From: Conidiobolus incongruus B7586
Lineage: Eukaryota > Entomophthoromycota > Entomophthoromycetes > Entomophthorales > Conidiobolaceae
DNA: 50,208 bases
Assembly (NCBI GenBank): GCA_000697335.1
Contig: JNEM01010037.1
Location: 1-50,208, forward strand
Reading direction: 5' to 3'
Notes under the pieces: model-generated
What the model saw: only the letters and a program-made list of their open reading frames with translations
Told to the model about the DNA's origin: nothing
Databases searched by the model: none
Shown: piece by piece, positions 1 through 11,170 of the stretch
Position numbering within the stretch: position 1 is the stretch's first letter
Layout: each line of letters opens with the position of its first letter
Program-made: the position numbers and the translations under genes

Positions 1-744
1 TTTTAATTTTTTCAAGTTTTAATTAAATTATAAGTTAATTATTTTATATTTTTATTAATTAATTTAAGTTTAAACTATAAAAAATATATAAATACTTATG
101 TAATTAATATAAAATTATATTAATAATTTTTAACTTAAGTAAATAAGTATTTTTTTAATATATTTTTCTTTATTAATAGATAAATACAATATTAATAAAA
201 ATTGTTTTTTTAAAGCAACTTGTAAATAATATCCTTTTTGTTTTAAAATAATAAATGGTAATTTTAGATAAAATATTATCTTTATAATTTGTTTGTCAAT
301 TTTAAATAATTTTAAAGAGTTTACAATGATGTTTTAATAAATTAAAATAAAAAACTTTTGATGATTATCATTTAATTTAAATAAAATTAAACTTTAAATT
401 TTTAGTTAAAAATATTTTAATAAATAAATACAAATAAAAATATATTGTTTATAAAATTAATTCTCTTATATGCTTTATATATAATTAATTTTTAAAACTA
501 ACAATAAGTTTGAAAAATCAGAAATTAAAAAATTTACTATTTTTTTCTAAACTAATATTTAGCTAAAAATTCAATATATACATTTAAATTCAGTTTGATG
601 TTTTTCAGATTCATTAATCATCATTGTAAATATTAAATTTATTGAAATATTATTCAAAATTAATTTCAGTTTTTATTCAACTTTGATATGTGTATATGAA
701 ATATAACTTGATAAATACTATTGAATTTTATTTTTAAATGGAAA
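1..744. other. AT-rich intergenic DNA
   Basis: Almost pure A/T with frequent stops in all frames. It lies beyond the 3' end of the AP-3 beta gene. I see no gene, RNA or repeat that I can support. Confidence 0.6.
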
Positions 745-3246
745 TTATCTTTTATATTCATGATTTAATAAAGTTTGACCTTCTACTTCAGAATCACTAT
801 ACTCAGATTCCTCCTCTGTTTCTTCATATTCTGAAGATTCTTCTTCTTCGGTTTCGTATTCACTCTCATCTTCATCTTCATCCTCATCCTCATCATCTTC
901 CTCATCATCGCTTTCGTAATCGTCGCGAATATTCGAAGTCCTTAGAGAATTGATATCCATATCCACATCATCGTAAAAAGCGTCTAAATCGTTGATATAA
1001 CGTTTGGGTGGAGATGTTGTGGTTTTGGCAGTGAATGATGTGGTCGAAGTAGGTGATTTAGCACCTCCAAATGCTGGGTTAGTAGTAGCAATGGTCGTCG
1101 TTTTAGAGGTCCATGACGAAGTACCCGCATTACGTTGGGATCCATCCGGCTTTTCGATTGGCCAGTCTGGTAGAGGTTCGTAACCAGTGACGGTGTGGCC
1201 AAGTTGGAGGGATGCTGACCCAATCGTGAAATTTTGTTTGCCTTCTGTGGAGGAGAGATATTTGGGTGCGGATTTTTCTGAGAGGAGAATGGTTTTCAAA
1301 TGGCTGGATAGACTGGTTACATCCAAAGGTTCACCATCTTTGGGTTCGTTCAAATGATGGAATCCTTTGAGAAAACGAGCTCTGTCTCTTAAGTCATAGT
1401 CGACATCGTATCTAGCAAGTTGTATGACGTAGTTGAATAATTTAGAAACCATAGGCTCATTAGGAAGTAAAATAAGTAATTTGGAAGCTAATGTTAGAAT
1501 TTGTAACTTAACAGACACTTCCTCTTCTTTGAATGATTTACAGAATTGTCTCAAAATATCAGGTGCATATTGGGGTACTAAATCAGCATATTGTCCCACT
1601 AGCCAAAGGATACTGGATTTGCCGAGGGGTACAACAACTTGCTCCAAATTATATATAAGAGTGCAAATATGCTGAGTGTTTTCTTCACGCGGTCTAGTTT
1701 GAAGTAATCTTTTGATCACTACAACAGCCTCACCAACTATAGATGGATTCTTTTGTTGAACCAGTGTCATTAAACCCTCTAAACATGTCTCTGCCACTGA
1801 GGGTACTTTGTTAGCTAATCTACCAATCGCTTGAATAGATACAACAGCAAGTGTACTATCAGAGGAACGAACGTACTCGCCCAATTCGCTCAATAAAACT
1901 AGAGCGTTATTCGCATCACAAATACAGGTCAAAATTTCTAATTTGAGGTCGCGAATAATTTTATTATCTCCAGGACGTACAAAAAATTGATTTAGATGAG
2001 GGGAAAAGATTTCCTAATAAAAATTAATGTTAAATGTAAATAATTGATGATAAAATATACTTACAGGTCGATTATTAGCCATAGATAAAATATTAGTCAA
2101 TACTATAAACTGAATTTCTCTGTATGATCTCAGTAATCGAACTAAAGGCTTTCCAATTTCAGTAGCTTGGTGAATGGGAGCTAAATGATATAATAGTGAA
2201 GCAGTCTGAAGGACCACACTTGAATTTTGACTCTTTAACAAAGGTAATACCATACGAAGTAATAGAGAGTGATCGGGATCAAGTCCTTGCATGGATAGCG
2301 AATCCACATCCGAATAAAAATCTTTTTTGGGATTTTGGGTACCTGGTTGATTGGGATTCAAGAAGTGGCACCTTGAATAGCGAGTGAGTAGATTGAGCAT
2401 GGCAATTTGTGACCATTCGTCCACTTCCACTAACATATGGCAGAGCTTGCGATAATGAATATGAATTAAATCGTATCTTGTGGGGCATAATTCATTAAAG
2501 GCTGTAATAGCACCTCCAATACTGATGGCAGATTCATCCTTTAAATATATTTCTATAAGTTCTATTAAGCCTTTCTTTTGATTGGGATCTAGTCTAAAAA
2601 ACTTTAATGAGAAAATAATATAAAATTTTAATAATTACATACTCATAAAGTTTCACCATAGCAAAAGCTGCAGACTTCCTCACATAGGGAGAAAGGTCGG
2701 CAACGCATTTACGAATAGCTAATAAAACAATAGGAGCAATAACTTTGACCCGAATTGATGACATCACCCTTAAAGCCATAGCTCTTATCACGGGATTCGA
2801 ATCACTCAAATCTTTTTGGAAAGTATTAACCGATAGCAAAGCCAAATCGGGCTCTTGTTCAGCATAGCGTATTAAATAAATATAAACCAATTTGCGCACT
2901 TCCAAACTACTCGAAGCGACCAATTTGACAACGGATGCGAAGTGGTCACTCACATCTTTACCCTTACTTATCATCTATAAAGGAATAATTAAATATCAAA
3001 AAAATGCTCAATAAAATTAAATATTACAGCAATTAAAATTTTCAATCCAGTTAATTTTTCCTTATCATATTTACTATCTAATAAATTATTCACTTGTTCT
3101 AACTTTTCTTCACCATTTTCAAATAATTGCAGAGTATTATCAATTCTAAAATCTTTGGCATTTTCAACCAAATTTTCAGACAAGTTTTTACTAAGTTGAG
3201 CTGCACTTTGAGCGAGCTGAGCCGCCCGATTAATATATTCACTCAT
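745..3246 (-). CDS. APL6: AP-3 adaptor complex subunit beta
   Basis: Large subunit of the AP-3 clathrin-type adaptor, which carries cargo from Golgi/endosome to the vacuole or lysosome. Four exons: 3246-3028, 2974-2643, 2593-2065 and 2013-745, giving 782 codons, close to yeast Apl6 (about 809). The adaptin N-terminal solenoid spans most of the protein. Family-typical stretches include [18 protein letters not shown] near residue 70, [40 protein letters not shown], and [20 protein letters not shown]. The N-terminus carries a short amphipathic segment before the solenoid. The last 60 or so residues are an Asp/Glu/Ser/Tyr-rich hinge, as in AP-3 beta of other organisms, and no C-terminal ear follows. 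The introns are 41-53 nt with GTA donors. All exon phases close, so the gene looks intact. The neighbouring RTT109 is divergent, with about 580 bp between the two start codons. Confidence 0.93.
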
Positions 3247-3825
3247 TTGATTTCTAGTTGATTATGTTAATTAAATAGTATTTATATTTTAATGATAATG
3301 GAGGGTGATGGAATGTTTAATTGACTATTTTGTTTACCTGAACATTATTCAATATGTTACATTGTAACGATTTATGGGAATTTTTATTATTTTGCATCAG
3401 CAATATTTTGAATTAGTAATTTGACATCTGGAATTTTTCATTTCAAAAATTATTTCAAGCTATATTAAATTATCGATAATTATTACAGTCAATTTGAAAT
3501 CTAAGTATCCAAAACAAAATAATTTGAATTTTAAATATATGGTATTTTAATAGAATAGCCTTTATTGATTATATTTATTATTATTTCAAATCACAAGTTT
3601 GACAATTGAATAAATAACTAAGTTTCATTGGAATATTTTGTTACAATTTTCACTTAAACTTTCAACCCATATTTTTTCCAAAACAAATCGAAATTAAACA
3701 AAAATAAAATTCAATCATTCTAACTGTGATTCATTTATTAACTGAAAAATTTATTATATTTCACAATTAAATTAATAGACAATACAAAGTATAAATAATT
3801 TAATATTATTTTAAAATAAATAATA
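3247..3825. promoter_or_regulatory. Shared divergent promoter region, APL6 / RTT109
   Basis: About 580 bp between two divergent start codons. It is AT-rich and contains no ORF of note. It must hold both core promoters by position. I see no specific element that I would name. Confidence 0.4.
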
Positions 3826-5290
3826 ATGTTAGAAAATCAGAATTCAAAACAAGGTACTCAAAAATATAAAAAGTAACATTAAATTATATGATTAACTCAA
3901 ATAATTAGAAACCAATTTATCTCTCGAAAATTTTCTTCAAAGTGCTTTAATTCCCGTTGAAATTGAAAAAGATTTAAAGATTGCGGTAGTGAGCTCGAAT
4001 TGGACGCCTTGTGCTTCTTTGTGTGAAGAATTGGGCGGTTATAAAGTATTGGAAAGTAAGCTGAAAGAGCGACAAATATATGTGTTTCAAGAACAGTTAA
4101 TTGAATTGGAGGATGAGGAAGAACAAGGAAATAGCGAAGAAAGTGATAATAATTTAACTGACCAAACGGAAGGGTTAGAAATCAAACAAAATATTCCCTC
4201 TGAAGAACCTTTAAAACCTGTGCTAATAGCTGCTTTTACAACTTATGAATATTACAATGAGTTGGAAAGTCCTAATCACAACAATGTGTTTATTTGTATC
4301 GATAAGGTGGATACAACAGGAGCTGTTCAAGATACGAAATCTTCGGTAATACGTCAATTGATTCGTGCTTATTTAGATTATATACATTATACATTTTCAA
4401 AGGATCAAATATTGTGTTACGTGTTTGCTAGAGCTCAACCCCAATATTTGTTTGTGAATTCGTCGGATTACCCAAATAAACATCCTTTGTCAGATTCACA
4501 GTTATGTAAATGGTGGAAGAAGACTTTATCTCAATCAGTGTCTAAAATTCGTGGTGTTTCGAAAGAAAATGACATTAACAATTGGAAAGGCCTGTGGACA
4601 ATTCCTGGATTTCAACCAATTGAGTGCAGAAGTATAGAAGGAAAATTAGTAGAAAGTCAAGTGGAATGGGAGTGGGGTATTCCTTATCCATTGAATGCTT
4701 CATCCGAAAAAGTGATCCCAATCCTTCCTGATGATTGTAAATCTCGAATGATTTATGATCACGAATCTTTAAATGTTAAAACACTCTTCGAAATGATTGC
4801 GATTGGAGAAGAGTGTGGATCTGGAAAAAGAGCTGGTTTATTCTTTTTGAAAAAGGATCCTAAATCTTTAGTCAAAGGTGAAACTCCTGCTGAAGATGGT
4901 AATTGTACGAGTGAAGACTTCACTCAACTGTTAGAACTCTTATTAGAAAAGTTACAATTTGATGATTTGTACAGTATTGTTGATAGCTCTGCCCAAATAT
5001 TTAAATGGTTGAATGATCATCAAATTACAGTGAGTGGCTCTGAAAATCATCCTGATATTGAAAGCTTTATTCCTAATCCAGCAGAAGTTCCAACTGTTGT
5101 TAATACAAATTTGAGCATTAACAGAAAGGGAGATAATCAAGTAAATGAGTTGCCTTCCTCTATGATTAAAAGAAAAACAGAAACTACTGTTAACGAGTTA
5201 CCATCTAATTTGATTAAGAGAAAATCGGACGCAACTGTGAATGAATTACCCTCCAATTTAATCAAAAGAAAACCTAAATCTGAATTATAA
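3826..5290 (+). CDS. RTT109: Histone acetyltransferase Rtt109 (H3K56/H3K9/K27 type)
   Basis: Rtt109 acetylates histone H3 (Lys56, and Lys9/27 with Vps75) during replication-coupled nucleosome assembly. Two exons: 3826-3853 (MLENQNSKQ) and 3909-5290, 469 aa, close to yeast Rtt109 (436). The start was moved upstream because the long reading frame has no ATG at its 5' edge. A GT...TAG intron at 3854-3908 joins a short first exon in phase and places FLQSALIP at the N-terminus, as in the family. Family hallmarks are a FARAQPQYLFVNSS block (about residues 175-190), PNKHPLSDSQLCKWWKK, the LWTIPGFQPIECRSIEGK stretch, and RAGLFFLKKDPKSL (near 320), the region of the autoacetylated lysine. The C-terminus carries three tandem 16-residue repeats ending in IKRK, listed separately. 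Yeast Rtt109 also has a basic C-terminal tail, but I do not know this repeat from other species. Confidence 0.9.
5141..5287 (+). repeat. Three tandem 48-bp coding repeats in RTT109 tail
   Basis: Units start at 5141, 5189 and 5237, exactly 48 bp apart. Each encodes VNELPS(S/N)(M/L)IKRK followed by a variable linker. The peptide core is conserved while third codon positions differ (GAGTTG, GAGTTA, GAATTA), which suggests selection on the protein rather than very recent duplication. Confidence 0.9.
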
Positions 5291-6293
5291 TACATTGTAC
5301 AATATACAAATAAATCTAGCTTTATTATACATTTATAAAATATTCTAATTTACAATTCTTCATTTGTTATACTATTATAATTTGAACTTTTTACATTTAA
5401 TATTTATTAAATACACTCAAATAACATCACTTAATATTGCTCACCAATATACAACTTGTTAAATATTTGTACTCTTAAGAATAATTAAATTGACTCTGTT
5501 TCATTAAAAGATAAAATAAATAATAGTATTTTAAATATGAGAAAAAAAATTAAAGATTATATTGATAAATATAACTTTATAAGTCATCATTTAGATATGA
5601 GATTCAATAAATGTATAAAATATATTATTATAATCTTTACATTCATTTAATAATTCATGCCATAACAAAGTTTGATTCATCATAGGCAACATATTTATTA
5701 ATAAGTCTATATTATAATTTACAATAACTCACTGAGCCTATAATTTCAGAGATATAAAGAGTGAAAAGAAAGACCAGATCTTAATAAGAGATTAAGCCAG
5801 CTTAACCATTTAGCATAGTTTGAATAGCAAGATGCTAATATAATAATATTGTCCATTAAGATATATGAGGAGTCCCGAAATTAAAAAACAATTACAAGAA
5901 ACAAATATATCGAAAATATATAATACATATCGATGCATAATCAAAAAGTAATCTCCTCACAGCAATTGTAGTGAATGAAGTTTTTAATAAAATTATTCGA
6001 TTGAAATTAAAAATTGAAAAGTTATTATAAGGTATGGTTTCGTTTTTTGGCTTCATAGATAGGATTAAAATTAACGTAAAGTTAATGGTGTTCATTATAT
6101 ATCCTTTGATCAGAGTGCAATAGAGTATTAAGTGGGTAGGTAGGGTGTGAAGAGGTGTAAGTTGGTTGGAATAGAAGGTACTTGAAATAAAATAAAACTA
6201 TGATGTTTCTAAGAAAATCTGAAGTGGTGCTTGTCAAGATTAAGTCCAGTGCTTAGAATTGACAGCCTCCTCATCAAGCCCAGTCAGGTTTAT
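5291..6293. other. Intergenic DNA between convergent RTT109 and PP2A genes
   Basis: One kilobase between two gene 3' ends. The first half is A/T-rich. From about 5750 to 6290 the base composition is a little higher in G/C, but I find no open frame with codon structure and no RNA fold I recognise. Confidence 0.5.
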
Positions 6294-7470
6294 TTACAAG
6301 AAGTAATCCGGGGTTCTACGAGTGACTTGAGGTTCGCCCTTACGAGGAGCAGGATCATATTGAAGGCTATTAGAAAAATGGTTATTATTAAGATTGAAGT
6401 GGGTTAGTAAAGATATATAACTTACAAAGTATGTTTTAGATTTTCATCGAGTTCCATAATAGCAGCTTGATTACCGCAGCGGTAGCAATAGTTGGGAGCA
6501 CTGAAAATAGTGACAACATTTCCTTCTAGTGACCAATTGAAACCCTAGATGACGTAATATTAGTATTATTCAATCCAAAAAAGTTTTAAGGAATGAAAAG
6601 GGGATAGAATCCTACCTCCATAACCAATTGATGAGCTCTGGCAATAAGAGAGAGACCGTTGGAATGATTGAAAGATTCAGCGATATCTTGACCAAAGGTG
6701 TAACCAGCACCACGAGGAGAAATACCCCATCCAGTACGGTCATCAGGATCAGACCAGAGCAAGTCACACATAGGTCCTTCATGGGGAACTTCTTGAATAC
6801 GGTCTATTGAGCGGATTTGATCCAAAGTATCAATTGAAGGGGATAAACCACCATGGAGACAGAAAATCTACATTGGAGAGAAAAGATTAGAATTTTTGAG
6901 AGTAAAATAGAATAATAATGAGGTTACTTGGTCTTCAATCAAAGCAGTTAAAGGAAGATAGTCGAATAAATCAGTAAAAGTTTTCCAAACGTTAGCGTTG
7001 CCGTATTTACGTAAGCATTCATCGTAAAAACCGTAGACTTGAGTAATTTGACGAGATTCGTGATTACCACGCAAAATAGTAATTCTATCTTTATAACGGC
7101 ACTTATAGGCAACCAATAAAGTAACAGTTTCAACAGAAAAATATCCTCTATCAACGTAATCTCCCATAAACAAGTAATTAGTATCAGGTGCATTACCACC
7201 AATTTTAAAAAGTTCTACAAGATCGTGAAATTGACCATGAATATCTCCACAAACCGTTACAGGACAACGAACGGGCTGAACATTAGATTCTGATATAAGA
7301 ATTTCTCTAGCCTATTGAAAAAGTTTGAATAAAAGAGCAGATGAAGGTTAAATTAAAAATTATACCATATCACATAATTTTTTGATATCAGCTTCGCTCA
7401 ATTGTTTACACTCTGACAACTCTTTAATCCAGTTATCCAGATTAGCATAATTATTAGCAATATCCACCAT
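6294..7470 (-). CDS. PPH21: Protein phosphatase 2A catalytic subunit
   Basis: Ser/Thr phosphatase of the PPP family, the catalytic C subunit of PP2A. Five exons: 7470-7366, 7311-6928, 6867-6616, 6544-6426 and 6366-6294, giving 310 aa, the usual PP2A-C size (309). Metal-binding and catalytic motifs are all present: [57 protein letters not shown], and [13 protein letters not shown]. The C-terminus ends in TRRTPDYFL, which is the PP2A signature. The last leucine is the carboxymethylation site and the tyrosine a known phosphorylation site. This tail separates it from PP4 and PP6, which end differently. It sits alone, tail to tail with RTT109. No damage is visible. Confidence 0.95.
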
Positions 7471-8955
7471 TTTGATTAAAATATATGAAGTATAGATGAA
7501 AGTGTGATTTTAATAGAGAGGGAAAGTTTAAAAAAATGAATAATAATAATAATAATAATCAAAAGAGAAAACGATTTAGTTTAAAATTTCCAATCAAGGT
7601 GCTTTTAAATGACTTTACATTGACTCATGCTAGGAGATTTCTAATTCAATCATTACCAATAAATTCTAGTTCTATTCCAATTGCACTCAACTTCAATTAG
7701 TTTATACACAGAATCTCTATGATTAATATGGCATACACTATCTAATAATTGATAGGATATGCAATTAATGTCTTTGACTAGGAATTCGTTTAGAAAATCT
7801 GAAATCCAATGAGGAGAATTAAAAGGGGTCAATACTGGATAGTTGACCAATCATATCTTCCCCTACTCAATATAATCAATTACCTTTAAGTATTATTCAA
7901 AATTAGATAATTAGATAGATTAATTTTATATCAAATATGATTATTGAATTAGTTCATTATGGCTTTTATCATGCTATATTAATAATTATATTTTGATATC
8001 TTCCTTTATTCTAAATATATAATAGTTTTATTAATACTAACTTTAAACTTTGAGAATTTTTGAATTAAAATAACTTGTAATAGATATGATTTCACAATTT
8101 TGACAAAATATATTTTGAAAATTATGAAATAATAGATATATCACAGATAATTTTATAATTAGATAAATGTGAATACAAAGATACAGAATTGGATTAAATT
8201 AATTGAATTTAATCTCAATTCAATTTAAATGAATTCAAATATTTTTTTAATTAACTTAATCTGAATTACTTTTGGTAAATAAATAAGTTGCTGCATATTA
8301 GTGCTGTATTCATATTTTTTACCGATAGTCTTTTCTATTTTGAACTGTCAAACAAAAAAGAAAAAATTTCTCACATTTTGTAAAATGTTGGATGATCAAC
8401 AAGACTTTATTAAAAATGATTAATAAATTTAGCATTCATCATTTTCATTTAATATTCATTGTAACAGTACAAATACTAGAGATTCTATGGGATTTATTCA
8501 TGAATTGTACTGTGGTTTGATTTAAAGATACTAAATGCAGGAAATTTTATATTTTTCAGGATATTTGCCCATTATTCTATTGTTGTCAGATATTGAAAGA
8601 ATTTAAACATTAAGGATTTATATAAATTATGAATATGTTCAATGAAGATATAAGATAAGATATATTCTATTAATATTACAAAATATTCAATGCATAAATA
8701 GTTTTTATTATGATGAAAATTTGAATCAATTACAAAAATTGACGAAATATTAATATACTTGAAAATTGATAAAGATCGAAAAGAAGTTTGCATTAAATTT
8801 AAATTATGGGTTAATATGTGATTGTACAATTATGCAATTTGAATTATAAATAACGTAATCAAAAAATGCTGAAAAATTAAATCCCATATCAGTCAATTTT
8901 AAAAATACTATATAAACAAGTCACTTTGATTAATAATATGGTTATATCTATTAAA
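7471..8955. other. Intergenic DNA, with a (TAA)n tract and one weak ORF
   Basis: Promoter side of the PP2A gene and upstream of the Rdx gene. A short AAT-type microsatellite lies at 7541-7559. A 65-codon open stretch on the minus strand (7653-7850) has better than background composition but begins without an ATG (its first codon is TTG, preceded directly by TGA). It is listed as a finding, not a gene. The rest is A/T-rich and featureless to my eye. Confidence 0.45.
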
Positions 8956-9467
8956 ATGAGTGAAATAACAACTACTATTAAAAGCCCAAGAATCGAAATT
9001 CATTTTTGTACAGGTTGCAAATGGCATCTGAGAGCTGGTAAGTTGAATTGATCCCTTTTAAGATATTTAGTAAATAATAATTTTTAAGGCTGGATGAGTC
9101 AAGAGTTATTCAATACATTTGGCCCTGATATCGGCGAGTTGGCCTTGATCCCTGGTCCCAGTGGCACTTTCAAAATAGTCGTCAATGGAGGTAAAATCAT
9201 TTATATATTTGCTTTATACCGTTTCATTAAAATGTAATGTGGTTATAGAACTTGTATTTGATCGTAAAGTCGAAAGTCGATTCCCAGAAATGAAAGAAGT
9301 GGTAAGTTTAAGAAACATTAACTATCCCACGTTTAGCTAAATAACTGGTTTGTTAGAAACAACTCGTAAGGAACAAAATTGCACCTGATCTGAAATTAGG
9401 CCACAGTGATACACCAGTTTTATCAGCTGCTAATAGTCAGGCATGCGTTGAATGTAACAAAGGTTAA
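8956..9467 (+). CDS. Rdx-family selenoprotein W/T-like thioredoxin-fold protein
   Basis: Small redox protein of the Rdx (SelW/SelT/SelH) family, of uncertain exact substrate. Four exons: 8956-9037, 9089-9190, 9249-9301 and 9357-9467, totalling 115 aa. The N-terminal IEIHFCTGCKWHLRAGWMSQ has the family CxxC (C18, C21), here Cys-Cys with no TGA selenocysteine codon. It is followed by the expected strand-loop segments ALIPGPSGTFKIVVNGELVF and RFPEMKEVKQLVRNKIAP. Fungal members of the family use cysteine in place of selenocysteine, which agrees. The C-terminus has a second CVEC pair near residues 109-112, which could also be redox or metal-binding. All exon phases close. Confidence 0.88.
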
Positions 9468-11170
9468 TTATCTGGTATGATATTGGTATTTATTTGAAAT
9501 CGATTATTTAGTATTCAATTACTCAATATTATATATCTTCAATTATATTCAAAATTGAGTTGACAAATTTATTATTGATGTATAAAATATATATTCAAAT
9601 ATAAAAATGCTTTAGAGTTTATAAATATATATAAACTATATATTTTAGATATCAGATTATAATTTTAATATTTTAAATCATTTGATTCATTCATTTCGAT
9701 ATAAATTATCTTTTAGATTTAGTCAGTATGAGTGCTTTACTTATACATATTTTAAATAATTAATACACAAGTGAAAATATGGAACCGCAGAAAGATTAGC
9801 GTATAATTTCTATATGAATTAAAATAACGTATCTTTCCAGAATTTTCTAAAAGATTATATGGTGGGGTGTATACTATTGCGAATAATGTAAATATTAGCA
9901 TATAGTAAAGTTTAAAACAGCACTATATAATGCACTAAAAATCGTGAAATTTTTGGTACTATCATCAAACTTAAAATTGGTATGAACTATTTTTAATAAA
10001 AATCAATATTAAAATAGTTCTACCTCAAAACTGATTATCAATTAAATCGAGGTTCTACTTGTTTTACTCTCAGATCATAAATAAATATTCGACTAAAATA
10101 ATTAAATAAAGTGATATATTATAAAAAATTGAAATACAGAAACTCTTCAAATTTTTTACAATCATATATTCCATCCATTCACTATCAATTATACGAATAT
10201 TTACATCGGTTACAGTATAAAGTAGTTTTAAAAGACATCATGAGATTCAAAATGTAAATTCAAATATCAAGTTACATCTTGGATTTTTCAAATTGAATAA
10301 TTACAATAACACGATTATTATACAGTTTATCTTTTGAAACCAAATCTATTTTATATAATAATGATATTAAAATATTTAAAATCAAATATCCAATGTATAT
10401 TATAAACATTGGATATGATAGAAAAATATTAGAGGAGTGTTACAAATTATTTTTTGTTTCGAATATAATGGTGAAAAAAGTAGATATTTCTAACAGAACA
10501 TTATTGAAATTTGATTGTCAATGTATCTTATCGTATTATAGATCAATGTTCAATTTTGAAAATTTATATAATAAATTAATTTTTGATATTGAGAATATTT
10601 TACATTAAAATTTTCCATTTTTTAATTAGCTTGGAAAATAATCAATTGATCAGTTGAGTTCAAATGTAAAAAATAATTCAAATAATCATTGGTGTTAACT
10701 TTATTCACTAATAATATCTTATTTTAACTATTATATTATTATCTTTAATGTATATATATTAATTAATCATTTTTTAACTCTTGAGATTATTAAAATCTCT
10801 CTAAAATTTTTCCATAATTACCATAATTGGAAATTCTCAAACAAACTCTCAGAAACTTCCCAATTACCAAATTAGAGTATTCATTAATTAACAATTCTAA
10901 ACTTGACATATCAAGTCAATATTATCCCATAAAAGTCTAATATTATCCTATGATCGCCTCATTTAATATAAAACAGATCATTTAATTAATTTTTATTAAA
11001 TTATATAAAAAGATTCAATTGATTTTATAGAATACAATCATTATTAAATTTTATTTTGTATACTATCAAAAACTGTAAACAACAAATCTTTTATTGAAGT
11101 TGTTATATCTCGAAAAATTTTTATTTGTTTTTATTATAATATAAGTGGATTAGTATAAATATAATTCATT
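9468..11170. other. AT-rich intergenic DNA upstream of XRN1
   Basis: About 1.7 kb with no supported gene. A 71-codon open frame at 10393-10608 has A/T-driven composition and no recognisable features, so I do not call it. The last 250 bp must contain the XRN1 promoter. Confidence 0.5.

Noticed and set aside
8572-8829. An 85-codon minus-strand frame
   Set aside because: Low-complexity Ile/Tyr/Phe content expected of A/T-rich DNA; no conserved block.
8956-9467. A selenocysteine-containing SelW
   Set aside because: Both positions of the CxxC are TGT/TGC cysteine codons; no TGA lies in the frame and no SECIS element was seen.
10393-10608. A 71-codon plus-strand frame
   Set aside because: Composition is A/T-driven (Ile, Asn, Tyr, Lys), and no motif, neighbour or splice context supports it.
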